A DNA stretch of 9,368 nucleotides from Candidatus Zixiibacteriota bacterium (lineage in GTDB: Bacteria > Zixibacteria > MSB-5A5 > GN15 > JAAZOE01): NCBI GenBank assembly GCA_030588275.1, contig JAUUYJ010000081.1, positions 1-9,368 of the forward strand, read 5' to 3'. Below are positions 1 through 5,533 of this stretch, piece by piece; the first letter of the stretch is position 1, and each line of letters opens with the position of its first letter. The notes below the pieces were generated by a model, which worked only from the letters and a program-made list of their open reading frames with translations, was not told where the DNA came from and searched no databases. The position numbers and the translations under genes were made by a program.

Positions 1-24
1 CTATTTACAAAGGACTGTGGTTAT

Positions 25-447
25 ATGTTTTCCGCAAAGGCTCATTATGGATTGAAGGCAATGGTATATTTGGCCAAATGTGGTGGCCAGGGGCCGGTTC
101 AGGCCAAAGAGATTGCTTCATCCCAAAAAGTCCCGGTTAGATATCTTGAACTGCTCCTCTCACAGTTAAAAAAGGCTCGGTTGATTAATTCAAATCGAGG
201 GAAGCTGGGGGGATATTTTTTGTCCAAATCGGCATCGGCGATAACGGTTTTGGATGTGATTACCTCTCTTGAAGGAAGAATTACGTTTATTTCATCGCAT
301 ACCAAGAATGAAGATGAGCGGATTGAATTGGCGGTCAGCGATTTTTGGAATAAGGCAGAGGAGAATCTGATTAATTATCTGGCTGAGACCAGTATTGAGG
401 ATCTTCTGCAGAGGGCTGACATGGATGAACAGATGTACTACATATAG
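25..447 (+). CDS. Rrf2-family transcriptional regulator, CymR-like (no Fe-S cysteines)
   Basis: This is a 140-residue DNA-binding regulator, the usual length for the Rrf2 family. The N-terminus (FSAKAHYGLKAMVYLA) is the hallmark first helix of Rrf2 proteins. Residues about 24-66 form the winged helix-turn-helix, with recognition helix around VPVRYLELLLSQLKKA and wing RGKLGGYFL. IscR/NsrR-type members carry three cysteines near residues 90-110 that hold a [2Fe-2S] cluster. Here that segment (about 84-120) has none, and the only cysteine is Cys19, so a cluster is unlikely. Cluster-free Rrf2 proteins include CymR, the cysteine-metabolism repressor that senses cysteine status through CysK. The next gene, 15 bases downstream, encodes cysteine synthase, which supports that role by inference. 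An AAAGGA SD lies at 9-14, ten bases before the ATG. The promoter lies outside the window. Family assignment is secure; the regulated pathway is inferred from context. Confidence 0.9.
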   Translation: MFSAKAHYGLKAMVYLAKCGGQGPVQAKEIASSQKVPVRYLELLLSQLKKARLINSNRGKLGGYFLSKSASAITVLDVITSLEGRITFISSHTKNEDERIELAVSDFWNKAEENLINYLAETSIEDLLQRADMDEQMYYI

Positions 448-451
448 GTTT

Positions 452-456
452 GGGAG
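452..456 (+). promoter_or_regulatory. Shine-Dalgarno that decides the cysK start
   Basis: GGGAG lies six bases before the ATG at 463. A TTG codon directly in front of that ATG (460-462) would extend the frame by one residue, but it would be only three bases from the SD, so ATG 463 is preferred. Confidence 0.65.
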
Positions 457-462
457 ATATTG

Positions 463-1401
463 ATGGCAACCATAGTAAACTCTATTTTGGATTTGATTGG
501 TCAGACACCGCTTTTAGCCCTTGATCGATTATCGAGGGGCTTGCCGGGCCGAGTACTGGTGAAGATGGAGTCGCACAATCCGGCGGCATCGGTTAAGGAT
601 CGGATCGGACTGGCGATGATTGAGGCGGCTGAAAAGGCGGGTCAGCTGAATCGGGATTCGATTATTATTGAGCCGACTTCCGGGAATACCGGAGTGGCCC
701 TGGCTTTTGTTTGTGCCGTGCGCGGCTATAAGTTGATTCTGACGATGCCGGAAACGATGTCGATTGAGCGGCGCAATCTGTTGAAAGCTTTTGGGGCGAA
801 AGTTGTTTTGACTCCTGGCCCTGATGGTATGCCGGGGGCAATTGACAAGGCTGATGCGCTGGAAAAAGAGACGCCGGGAGCGATTATCCTCCAGCAGTTT
901 AAAAATCAGGCCAATCCGGAGATTCATAAGAAAACCACCGGTCCGGAGATTTGGGATGCTACCGATGGAGAGGTTGATATTTTTATTGCTGGTGTCGGAA
1001 CTGGTGGTACCGTGACCGGGGTGGCCTCATATATTAAATCGCGGAAGCCGGAATTTAAAGCTATTGCCGTTGAGCCGGAGGCATCGCCGTTTTTATCCCG
1101 AGGAGAGAAAGGGCCGCACCCAATCCAGGGGATTGGTGGCGGGTTTAAGCCGGATGTGCTTGATCTTGACCTGATTGATGAAATAATGACGGTGACGAAC
1201 GAAGAGGCGATTACAGCGACTCGGAAAATTGTTCGGCTGGAAGGATTTTTGGCCGGGATATCCTCTGGGGCCAACGTTGCGGCTGCTTTGCGGGTTGCCG
1301 CTCGGAAGGAAAGCGAGGGGAAGACGATTGTAACGATTATCTGCGATACTGGTGAACGGTATCTTTCAACACCGACCTACACCGAGATAGATGATGGCTG
1401 A
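463..1401 (+). CDS. cysK: Cysteine synthase A (O-acetylserine sulfhydrylase)
   Basis: This is a cytoplasmic PLP enzyme that makes L-cysteine from O-acetylserine and sulfide. The 312-residue length matches the CysK family. Visible landmarks are NPAASVKDRIG with the PLP-binding Lys45; PTSGNTGVALAF (71-82), the substrate-binding loop; GVGTGGTVTG (177-186), which holds the PLP phosphate; ISSGAN in the C-terminal part; and the CDTGERYLST ending typical of bacterial CysK. It lacks the heme and CBS domains of cystathionine beta-synthase. CysM or a cystathionine synthase-like specificity cannot be fully excluded, but the C-terminal signature favours CysK. It is separated from the upstream Rrf2 regulator gene by 15 bases, almost certainly in the same transcript, and is followed by an intrinsic terminator at 1465-1502. 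In other bacteria CysK binds CymR and acts as its cysteine sensor; that interaction is plausible here but unproven. Confidence 0.95.
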   Translation: MATIVNSILDLIGQTPLLALDRLSRGLPGRVLVKMESHNPAASVKDRIGLAMIEAAEKAGQLNRDSIIIEPTSGNTGVALAFVCAVRGYKLILTMPETMSIERRNLLKAFGAKVVLTPGPDGMPGAIDKADALEKETPGAIILQQFKNQANPEIHKKTTGPEIWDATDGEVDIFIAGVGTGGTVTGVASYIKSRKPEFKAIAVEPEASPFLSRGEKGPHPIQGIGGGFKPDVLDLDLIDEIMTVTNEEAITATRKIVRLEGFLAGISSGANVAAALRVAARKESEGKTIVTIICDTGERYLSTPTYTEIDDG

Positions 1402-1464
1402 TCCTGTTTCATTCGGTTCGTATTGAAACCGTGACCGTTTCGACTTGAAAAAATGAAACGTAAG

Positions 1465-1502
1465 CCGACCCGGATGGTTTGTCTGGGTCGGTTTTCTATT
1501 TT
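1465..1502 (+). terminator. Intrinsic terminator of the regulator-cysK operon
   Basis: The stem is 1465-1474 paired with 1482-1491: CCGACCC against GGGTCGG, plus one G-T pair and two further pairs. It encloses a seven-base loop and is followed by the T-rich run TTTTCTATTTT. It lies about 64 bases after the cysK stop and is well placed to end that transcript. Confidence 0.85.
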
Positions 1503-1568
1503 GGGGCAATTCTCTGTATGACAATGGATTAAGGAAATTTCCGAGCGAAATTTATCTGTTGGTAGATT

Positions 1569-1596
1569 TTGGCACGGTTTATGATATATCTATTAT
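1569..1596 (+). promoter_or_regulatory. Promoter: sigma-70-like, overlapping a sigma-54-like site
   Basis: TTGGCA (1569-1574) matches five of six bases of a -35 box. After a 16-base spacer, TATTAT (1591-1596) matches five of six bases of a -10 box. This predicts a start near 1603. The same bases also read as a -24/-12 sigma-54 element, TGGCACG-N4-ATGAT at 1570-1585: correct spacing and a perfect -24 half, but GA instead of GC at -12. It sits between one terminator and a second candidate transcript that itself ends in a terminator. Which sigma factor uses it cannot be settled from sequence. Confidence 0.5.
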
Positions 1597-1602
1597 CAAG
1601 CC

Positions 1603-1770
1603 GGAAGGGAAACCGGATGTAGGGGGCTACAAAAGGGTGGCAAGTGAAACTTGAGATAGGTTTCATGCTTTATCGAAGGGGGTGAATTTAGGTGGGTCGC
1701 AGGGGATTCGCTAAGATTCGATAGAACTGGGGGGATGGAAGCCCGCACATTGTGCAGGCTTCTTTTTTTT
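1603..1770 (+). ncRNA. Candidate structured small RNA or leader, about 168 nt, family unrecognised
   Basis: This is the segment between the promoter at 1569-1596 and the terminator ending at 1770; the 5' end is predicted, not known. It has no convincing ORF. Stem A pairs GCA and TGAAAC (1640-1642, 1645-1650) with GTTTCATGC (1660-1668), giving nine pairs with a two-base bulge and a nine-base loop. Stem B pairs TATCGAA (1671-1677) with TTCGATA (1717-1723), seven perfect pairs that enclose a G-rich 39-base domain with a possible further short pairing (TTTAG 1686-1690 with CTAAG 1711-1715). The terminator hairpin follows. Runs of G (GGGGG at 1622-1626 and 1678-1682, GGGGGG at 1729-1734) are unusual. 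I could not match it to c-di-GMP, glycine, ZTP, fluoride or guanidine riboswitch cores. It may be a free sRNA, or a leader controlling the gene that starts at 1837 by attenuation. Confidence 0.5.
1738..1770 (+). terminator. Strong intrinsic terminator ending the candidate RNA
   Basis: GAAGCC (1738-1743) pairs with GGCTTC (1757-1762). A C/A mismatch follows, then an inner GCAC/GTGC stem (1745-1748 with 1752-1755) with a three-base loop, and then eight consecutive Ts (1763-1770). It lies 66 bases before the next start codon and not next to any upstream ORF, so it must serve a transcript that begins in this gene-free stretch. Confidence 0.88.
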
Positions 1771-1836
1771 ATACTCAGTTTTTTTGTCTATTTACAGTTT
1801 CTTCTTTCTTTTCCGTATCTGTAATATTCTGATTAA
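1771..1836 (+). promoter_or_regulatory. AT-rich, pyrimidine-rich upstream region of the first acyltransferase gene
   Basis: Sixty-six bases of T/C-rich DNA separate the terminator from the ATG at 1837. A poor promoter can be proposed: TTTACA (1791-1796) with TATCTG (1816-1821) at 19 bases, or a TAATAT box (1822-1827) that would place the RNA start almost on the ATG. No SD is visible. If neither promoter works, the downstream genes would depend on readthrough of the 1738-1770 terminator. Confidence 0.25.
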
Positions 1837-3012
1837 ATGATGTTTTATCCATTTGAGGCTTCCGATATAATAATATTATCTGAGCAGGTTAACCGGCGGC
1901 ATAACGAATTGAATACCAGATTGAATAACGAGACCAATACAAAAATTTCTCAGGAGTTAACCAAATCAGAGGCAGAATCTGTCGATCTTTTTCTGTCTGG
2001 ATTTGACGACAGTTTTTTTGGTGGTCTTGATTGGTTAGAGACAGCCTCGAAAAATCTGTATCCTTCTGGGGCGGTCGATTACTTGCTGGGCCGAACCGAT
2101 TCTGGTGAGATGATTGGTTTTTCTTCTTTCGTCCGGACCAAAACTCAATTTTTGAAGTTTTTTCATCCAACGATATTGGCTTTAACCGGTACCCGATCGG
2201 TTGTATCCCCGGAGCATCTTGACCTTCATATTCTGAAAAATAAGGTTGATGTTTGGTCTGATTTTTTACTCGGTTATCTGGACCGACAGTTGGGCCAGGC
2301 TGATTTTGTCATCTTTGATTCGGTGCGTGATAATCCTGAGGGGATCAAGGCGATTATTAATTTGGCTGAGGGGGCAGGGTACAAAATAATAAAGCAGAAT
2401 CAGGATGTCTGTCCCTATCTTGATTTGCCGGACGATTTTGAAGCATTGCTGAACTGTTATTCGGCCAATATGCGGAAGATTACGAGGCGGACGCTCAAAC
2501 GATCCGGGGATCGCTTTCGACTGGTTGATTATTCTGAGGTTGGTGATTTGGCTGAAGCGTTTTCATTGGCAGGAAGACTCCATGAGTTGTCACGGAATCA
2601 AAAGGGAGATAAGAGCAGTTTTGACCGTACCGGATATGTTCAATTTCATATCGGTTTGGCCCGGAGGTTAGCTGAAAAGGATCAGCTTTATTTTAAATTT
2701 CTGATGGCCGATAATCAGCCAGTTTCATTTCGGTATGGCTTTTTGGATCGATCGGTTTACTATGATTATCAGACCGGGTACGATCCTGACTATTCCAAGG
2801 ATCGTCCCGGATTTTTAATAGTGGCGCTGGTTATCAAGGAACTTATCGACCTTAAGGTGACTCGTTATGATTTTCTGCGAGGGGACGAACCGTACAAAAA
2901 ACACTGGGCTTTGGGTCGACGGAAAAGTTATAGATATTACATCTTTGGTCGCTCTTTTAAGTCGCGTCTGTATTATCAACTGTTTCGCTTCTACAATGGG
3001 TTGAAAAAATGA
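1837..3012 (+). CDS. CelD/BcsL-family acyltransferase (GNAT fold, FemAB-like), paralogue 1
   Basis: This 391-residue protein has no signal peptide or membrane segment and is probably cytoplasmic. The C-terminal half is typical of the CelD/BcsL (Acetyltransf_6) family: a basic helix NMRKITRRTLKR (211-222), a beta-rich GNAT core (about 284-315), and the diagnostic YDFLRGDEPYKKHW (344-357). The N-terminal half (about 48-200) is the degenerate first GNAT domain seen in FemAB-like proteins. Relatives act in polysaccharide, cellulose and exosortase-associated loci, and are thought to move an acyl or aminoacyl group onto a surface polymer or precursor; the donor and acceptor here are unknown. The first 45 residues are hydrophilic and poorly family-like, and no SD precedes ATG 1837. 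A TTG at 1909 or near it, behind GGCGG, is an alternative start. It overlaps the next gene by four bases (ATGA), implying coupled translation. Confidence 0.8.
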   Translation: MMFYPFEASDIIILSEQVNRRHNELNTRLNNETNTKISQELTKSEAESVDLFLSGFDDSFFGGLDWLETASKNLYPSGAVDYLLGRTDSGEMIGFSSFVRTKTQFLKFFHPTILALTGTRSVVSPEHLDLHILKNKVDVWSDFLLGYLDRQLGQADFVIFDSVRDNPEGIKAIINLAEGAGYKIIKQNQDVCPYLDLPDDFEALLNCYSANMRKITRRTLKRSGDRFRLVDYSEVGDLAEAFSLAGRLHELSRNQKGDKSSFDRTGYVQFHIGLARRLAEKDQLYFKFLMADNQPVSFRYGFLDRSVYYDYQTGYDPDYSKDRPGFLIVALVIKELIDLKVTRYDFLRGDEPYKKHWALGRRKSYRYYIFGRSFKSRLYYQLFRFYNGLKK

Positions 3013-4118
3013 ATTATGATTTTTCCATAATCAGAGAGCCACAGGAATTTCGGGAGATAGAGAAGGACTGGGAAAAATTTATAGGAGATGGTTGGAATAA
3101 TCATCCCTTTCTGCGCCACTTTTGGTTTTCCAATTACCATCAGGCTTTTCACAAGACTGACCCGTTGATGATTCTTACCGCATCAGTTGACTCTCGCTTG
3201 GTGGCGGCCCTTCCGATGCTTAGTCGCCATCGTCGTTTGGGGGGGATACCACTTAAGGAGGTTCGTTTAATCGCCGGGGATCATTCACATATAAATATTG
3301 TACCGGTGCCGCAGGATCGTGACGAGATATTGGTTTCATTTTTGGAAACGTTACTGTCGAGTGGAGTAGATCTGATTTACTTAGAGGATATAAAGTCCGG
3401 TTTCCCTGATAATGATTGGTTGGCTCGCTTTTGCCATGATAGAAAATTGGGTTTTGAAATGCGGCAGGTTCGGACTTCTCTGTATATTCCGACAGATGGG
3501 GAGTTTGAATCTTATCGGCTGGGTCGCTCAAAAAATCTGAAGCAGGGGATCAACAGTCGGTTGAATCGGATTTATCGGGCCGGCGGGTTTGAGATAAAAA
3601 CATTTTCCAGTAATGATGATATTGAGCTGGCGTTAAGTGATGCCAAAGAGGTCTGCGACCAGAGCTGGCAAGGGATTGGGGGTACGGGGCTGTTTTCATC
3701 AGTATCGAACGCACAGTTTTATACTGAGCTGTTTCGAGATGCGCTTAAGAATCGTTATGGTACTTTGTATGTTCTATATTTTGAAAAGCAACCGGCCGCA
3801 TTTGAATTCCATATTGTTCATGAGGAGACTGAGTTTTGCCTTAAGGCGGCCTATGCCAAGAAATTTGATAAGGTCGCTCCAGGGGCTGTTTTGGATATTG
3901 AGTTGATAAAGAAGGCGTTTGATTCGCCGGTTAAAAAATATGACTTGCTGGGTTACGATGATTTGTACAAAAGGCGCTGGACTGATCAATCGGTTTCTTA
4001 CTGGCGGTATTTTATTTTTAATAAAACGGCGGCTGGTCAGACGGCCCGATTGATTTACTTTAATTGGGGTGATAAATTGAGAAAAATAAAACGGCGCTTG
4101 GCTAAGGGGAAAAATTGA
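3009..4118 (+). CDS. CelD/BcsL-family acyltransferase (GNAT fold, FemAB-like), paralogue 2
   Basis: This 369-residue soluble protein belongs to the same family as its upstream neighbour but is clearly divergent. The N-terminal domain contains NHPFLRHFWFSNYHQAF (31-47), the usual family opening (an aromatic segment before the first strand), then LVAALPMLSRHRRLGGI (64-80). The C-terminal GNAT domain shows the basic helix GRSKNLKQGINSRLNR (172-187), the conserved SWQGIGGTG (219-227), the acceptor-side helix APGAVLDIELI (290-300), and YDLLGYDDLYKRRW (311-324), the counterpart of the family motif YDFL-G-D-YK--W. The tail (355-369) is strongly basic. Its ATG overlaps the previous stop as ATGA, so the two are translationally coupled and may act together. 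It is likely to acylate a cell-surface glycan or precursor, by analogy only. Its stop lies 14 bases from that of the convergent gene, with no terminator between. Confidence 0.82.
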   Translation: MNYDFSIIREPQEFREIEKDWEKFIGDGWNNHPFLRHFWFSNYHQAFHKTDPLMILTASVDSRLVAALPMLSRHRRLGGIPLKEVRLIAGDHSHINIVPVPQDRDEILVSFLETLLSSGVDLIYLEDIKSGFPDNDWLARFCHDRKLGFEMRQVRTSLYIPTDGEFESYRLGRSKNLKQGINSRLNRIYRAGGFEIKTFSSNDDIELALSDAKEVCDQSWQGIGGTGLFSSVSNAQFYTELFRDALKNRYGTLYVLYFEKQPAAFEFHIVHEETEFCLKAAYAKKFDKVAPGAVLDIELIKKAFDSPVKKYDLLGYDDLYKRRWTDQSVSYWRYFIFNKTAAGQTARLIYFNWGDKLRKIKRRLAKGKN

Positions 4119-4132
4119 TTCGGTATATTTTC

Positions 4133-5269
4133 TTATCGTTGCTGTCCGGGGCCGGATTGAAACAATGATTTTAACAGGCGCGGATAATATCTGGTCAGAA
4201 GTGGCCACAGTTTTTTCGGATATATAAATAGATCAAAATATTGGTAATGATCCATTTGCCATTTGTTCATCCATTCAAAATCAGACTGGCAGTCTATTGT
4301 GCCGGTCATCTTATCTTCAAAACCCCGATGGACCATCTGCTCGAACAGAAGCGTCCCGGGGGATAGCTTTTTGAACTTTTCGTTGTATCCGTTTTTTTCT
4401 ACGACTAACGTATCCCCTTTTTTTACAGCCATCTGAGTGGCAACAGCCTGTCCGTCAATCTCCAGAAAATGCCATTGAAGCCAGCCGAGGTGAGCCAGCC
4501 GGTTAGTTAAGGCCCGATAATAATTGACCCGGTTCGGATCGTTACTGATTGAATCGCCATGCTGACCTTTCCATCCGGAAGTTTCGATGGCGGCAAATTT
4601 ATCAAAGTCTGTGTCGTTGATATCTGACCGCTGGATGAATTTGAATTCTCGATCTGCGTATTTCTCCAGTTTTCTATTTATACGGATGAGGTTTTTTGAG
4701 AAATTGTCACTGAACCGAGATTGATAATTGGCCAGTGGTTGATTGCAGTCAAAAAAGAGACCACGCCCGGCTGGAAGAAAGACTTTTTTGCCAGCTATGG
4801 CGGATGATCTATAAATGGCAACCGAGGGGAAGTACTCCCTCAATCCGCGCATTTCAATCCCGCAGTTTTTGGGAAATAGTTTTTGGACCGAGTTAAATAA
4901 TAATGGGATGATTTGGTTTTCTCGGCCCGGCTGGGCGATCGCATCGGTTCGGTAGGGAATGATTAATTTGACCGTTTTTACCCCTAAAATAGTTACCGGC
5001 CGGATGACAACCGGTATTAGTCCGACAAGTGTTGGGCCATCAAAAGCGATTTGACATATCCATGAATCGTCCGGTTGCAACCGATGCTCAAAGTATGATA
5101 TGACCCAGGCGGCAGACATCATTGGGGTCATCTTCTCTGATTTTTCTACCAAACTGTTCCAGAACGAGGCATGTTCCTTGAGTGCCTCAATTGATGAGAG
5201 CGTTTTAATCTCGATCTTGCCGGATGGTTGTTCTGGATACGGCTTTTTTCTGTTATCAATATCGGTCAT
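4133..5269 (-). CDS. CelD/BcsL-family acyltransferase (GNAT fold), paralogue 3, opposite strand
   Basis: This 378-residue soluble protein is the third member of the family in a row, here reversed. The N-terminal domain runs about 20-165 (for example SFWNSLVEKSEKMTPMMSAAW, 35-55). The C-terminal GNAT domain includes the basic helix DNFSKNLIRINRKLEKY (188-204), the family signature ETSGWKGQHGDSI (229-241), a core strand pair (265-293) and KLSPGTLLFEQMV (301-313). The segment matching the usual YDFLRGDEPYKKHW is IDCQSDFEWMNKWQMD (325-340): the charged, aromatic pattern remains but the lysines and Gly-Asp are lost, so activity or substrate may differ. ATG 5269 is chosen; a TTG directly upstream (5272-5270) adds one residue, and the SD is weak in either case. 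It is divergent from the radical SAM operon and convergent with paralogue 2. Confidence 0.82.
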   Translation of the reverse strand: MTDIDNRKKPYPEQPSGKIEIKTLSSIEALKEHASFWNSLVEKSEKMTPMMSAAWVISYFEHRLQPDDSWICQIAFDGPTLVGLIPVVIRPVTILGVKTVKLIIPYRTDAIAQPGRENQIIPLLFNSVQKLFPKNCGIEMRGLREYFPSVAIYRSSAIAGKKVFLPAGRGLFFDCNQPLANYQSRFSDNFSKNLIRINRKLEKYADREFKFIQRSDINDTDFDKFAAIETSGWKGQHGDSISNDPNRVNYYRALTNRLAHLGWLQWHFLEIDGQAVATQMAVKKGDTLVVEKNGYNEKFKKLSPGTLLFEQMVHRGFEDKMTGTIDCQSDFEWMNKWQMDHYQYFDLFIYPKKLWPLLTRYYPRLLKSLFQSGPGQQR

Positions 5270-5337
5270 CAATTTGCCGCCAGTTTGGTTCTTACTTTCT
5301 TGATCGGTACGTTATCGTTAATATAGAACAGGATCCT

Positions 5338-5433
5338 ATGGTTAGCCCTGTTTTTATTGGTAAAATAATGGTAAACAAGAGGCAATATTTTCCGATTTTA
5401 GATACAGGTACGTATCAATCAATAGATATTTAA
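5338..5433 (+). CDS. Possible 31-residue peptide ORF upstream of the radical SAM gene
   Basis: ATG 5338 follows CAGGA (5329-5333) at a usable SD distance of four bases, and the frame runs to TAA at 5431. The peptide begins MVSPVFIGKIMVNKRQYF and contains FPILDTGTY; it has no cysteine, no leader-type hydrophobic stretch and no family I recognise. A weak promoter (TTGATC 5300-5305, TATAGA 5322-5327, 16-base spacer) lies just upstream. Its only special merit is its position before a SPASM-type radical SAM gene, a family whose members often modify short ribosomal peptides. ORFs of this size with a chance SD are common, so this is speculative. Confidence 0.18.
   Translation: MVSPVFIGKIMVNKRQYFPILDTGTYQSIDI
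5358..5375 (+). repeat. Tandem TGGTAAA direct repeat, possible operator
   Basis: TGGTAAA occurs at 5358-5364 and again at 5369-5375, offset by exactly 11 bases, about one helical turn. Such spacing suits a regulator binding twice on the same DNA face. It lies within the divergent region and inside the possible 31-codon ORF, so it might be either an operator or chance. Confidence 0.3.
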
Positions 5434-5459
5434 GAGGATGGTTGGAAATAGTTTAGCGG

Positions 5460-5490
5460 TTGAAAAATAGGTTGTGATATTGTAGATTTG
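5460..5490 (+). promoter_or_regulatory. Candidate promoter of the radical SAM operon
   Basis: TTGAAA (5460-5465, five of six bases of a -35) is followed after 17 bases by TAGATT (5483-5488, four of six bases of a -10). The downstream box also reads TAGATTTG (5483-5490), an exact fit to TAnnTTTG, the -7 element known from Bacteroidetes, with TTG 20 bases upstream as expected for the -33 element. The predicted transcript would start near 5495 and give a leader of about 40 bases. Confidence 0.4.
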
Positions 5491-5533
5491 TAATTACTCA
5501 CGGTTAATTAAGGTAGGACGGTTTCAATTTTAT

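Larger units (their letters stand above)
5270..5533. promoter_or_regulatory. Divergent intergenic region between the reversed acyltransferase and the radical SAM operon
   Basis: This AT-rich stretch of 264 bases should hold promoters for both directions. Contents seen: a TATATT box on the minus strand (5325-5320) that could serve the leftward gene, without a good -35; a tandem TGGTAAA repeat (5358-5375); a near-repeated GGTACGTTATC (5306-5316) and GGTACGTATC (5407-5416); a possible 31-codon ORF (5338-5433); and a candidate rightward promoter at 5460-5490. There is no clear terminator in either direction. Confidence 0.5.

Noticed and set aside
529..1274. Minus-strand open frames of 116 and 132 codons within cysK
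   Set aside because: Shadows of the G-rich cysK coding strand; composition is Arg/Pro/Ser-rich and shows no domain.
1406..1459. GTTTCAT/ATGAAAC inverted repeat with nested CGGTT/AACCG just after cysK
   Set aside because: A seven-base arm around a 40-base loop immediately before a much stronger terminator; probably chance.
1681..1714. GTG-started 10-residue leader-peptide ORF preceded by G-rich sequence
   Set aside because: Too short, with no run of regulatory codons; it lies inside the structured domain and is likely chance.
1603..1737. c-di-GMP riboswitch (expected near polysaccharide genes)
   Set aside because: The conserved GEMM core (CACGCACAGGGCAAACC and GCAAAGCC segments) is absent.
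1735..1824. 29-codon ORF (ATG after GGGGGG) encoding a Leu/Phe-rich hydrophobic peptide
   Set aside because: It runs through the terminator hairpin and the poly-T tract, so the Phe/Leu richness is a by-product of T-rich DNA.
3774..4208. 144-codon minus-strand frame across the convergent junction
   Set aside because: It is antisense to the well-supported paralogue 2 and overlaps paralogue 3 in another frame, with no family features.
5224..5337. Longer upstream version of the small ORF, overlapping the reversed acyltransferase start
   Set aside because: The overlapping part is antisense to coding sequence; only the portion from ATG 5338 with its own SD deserves mention.
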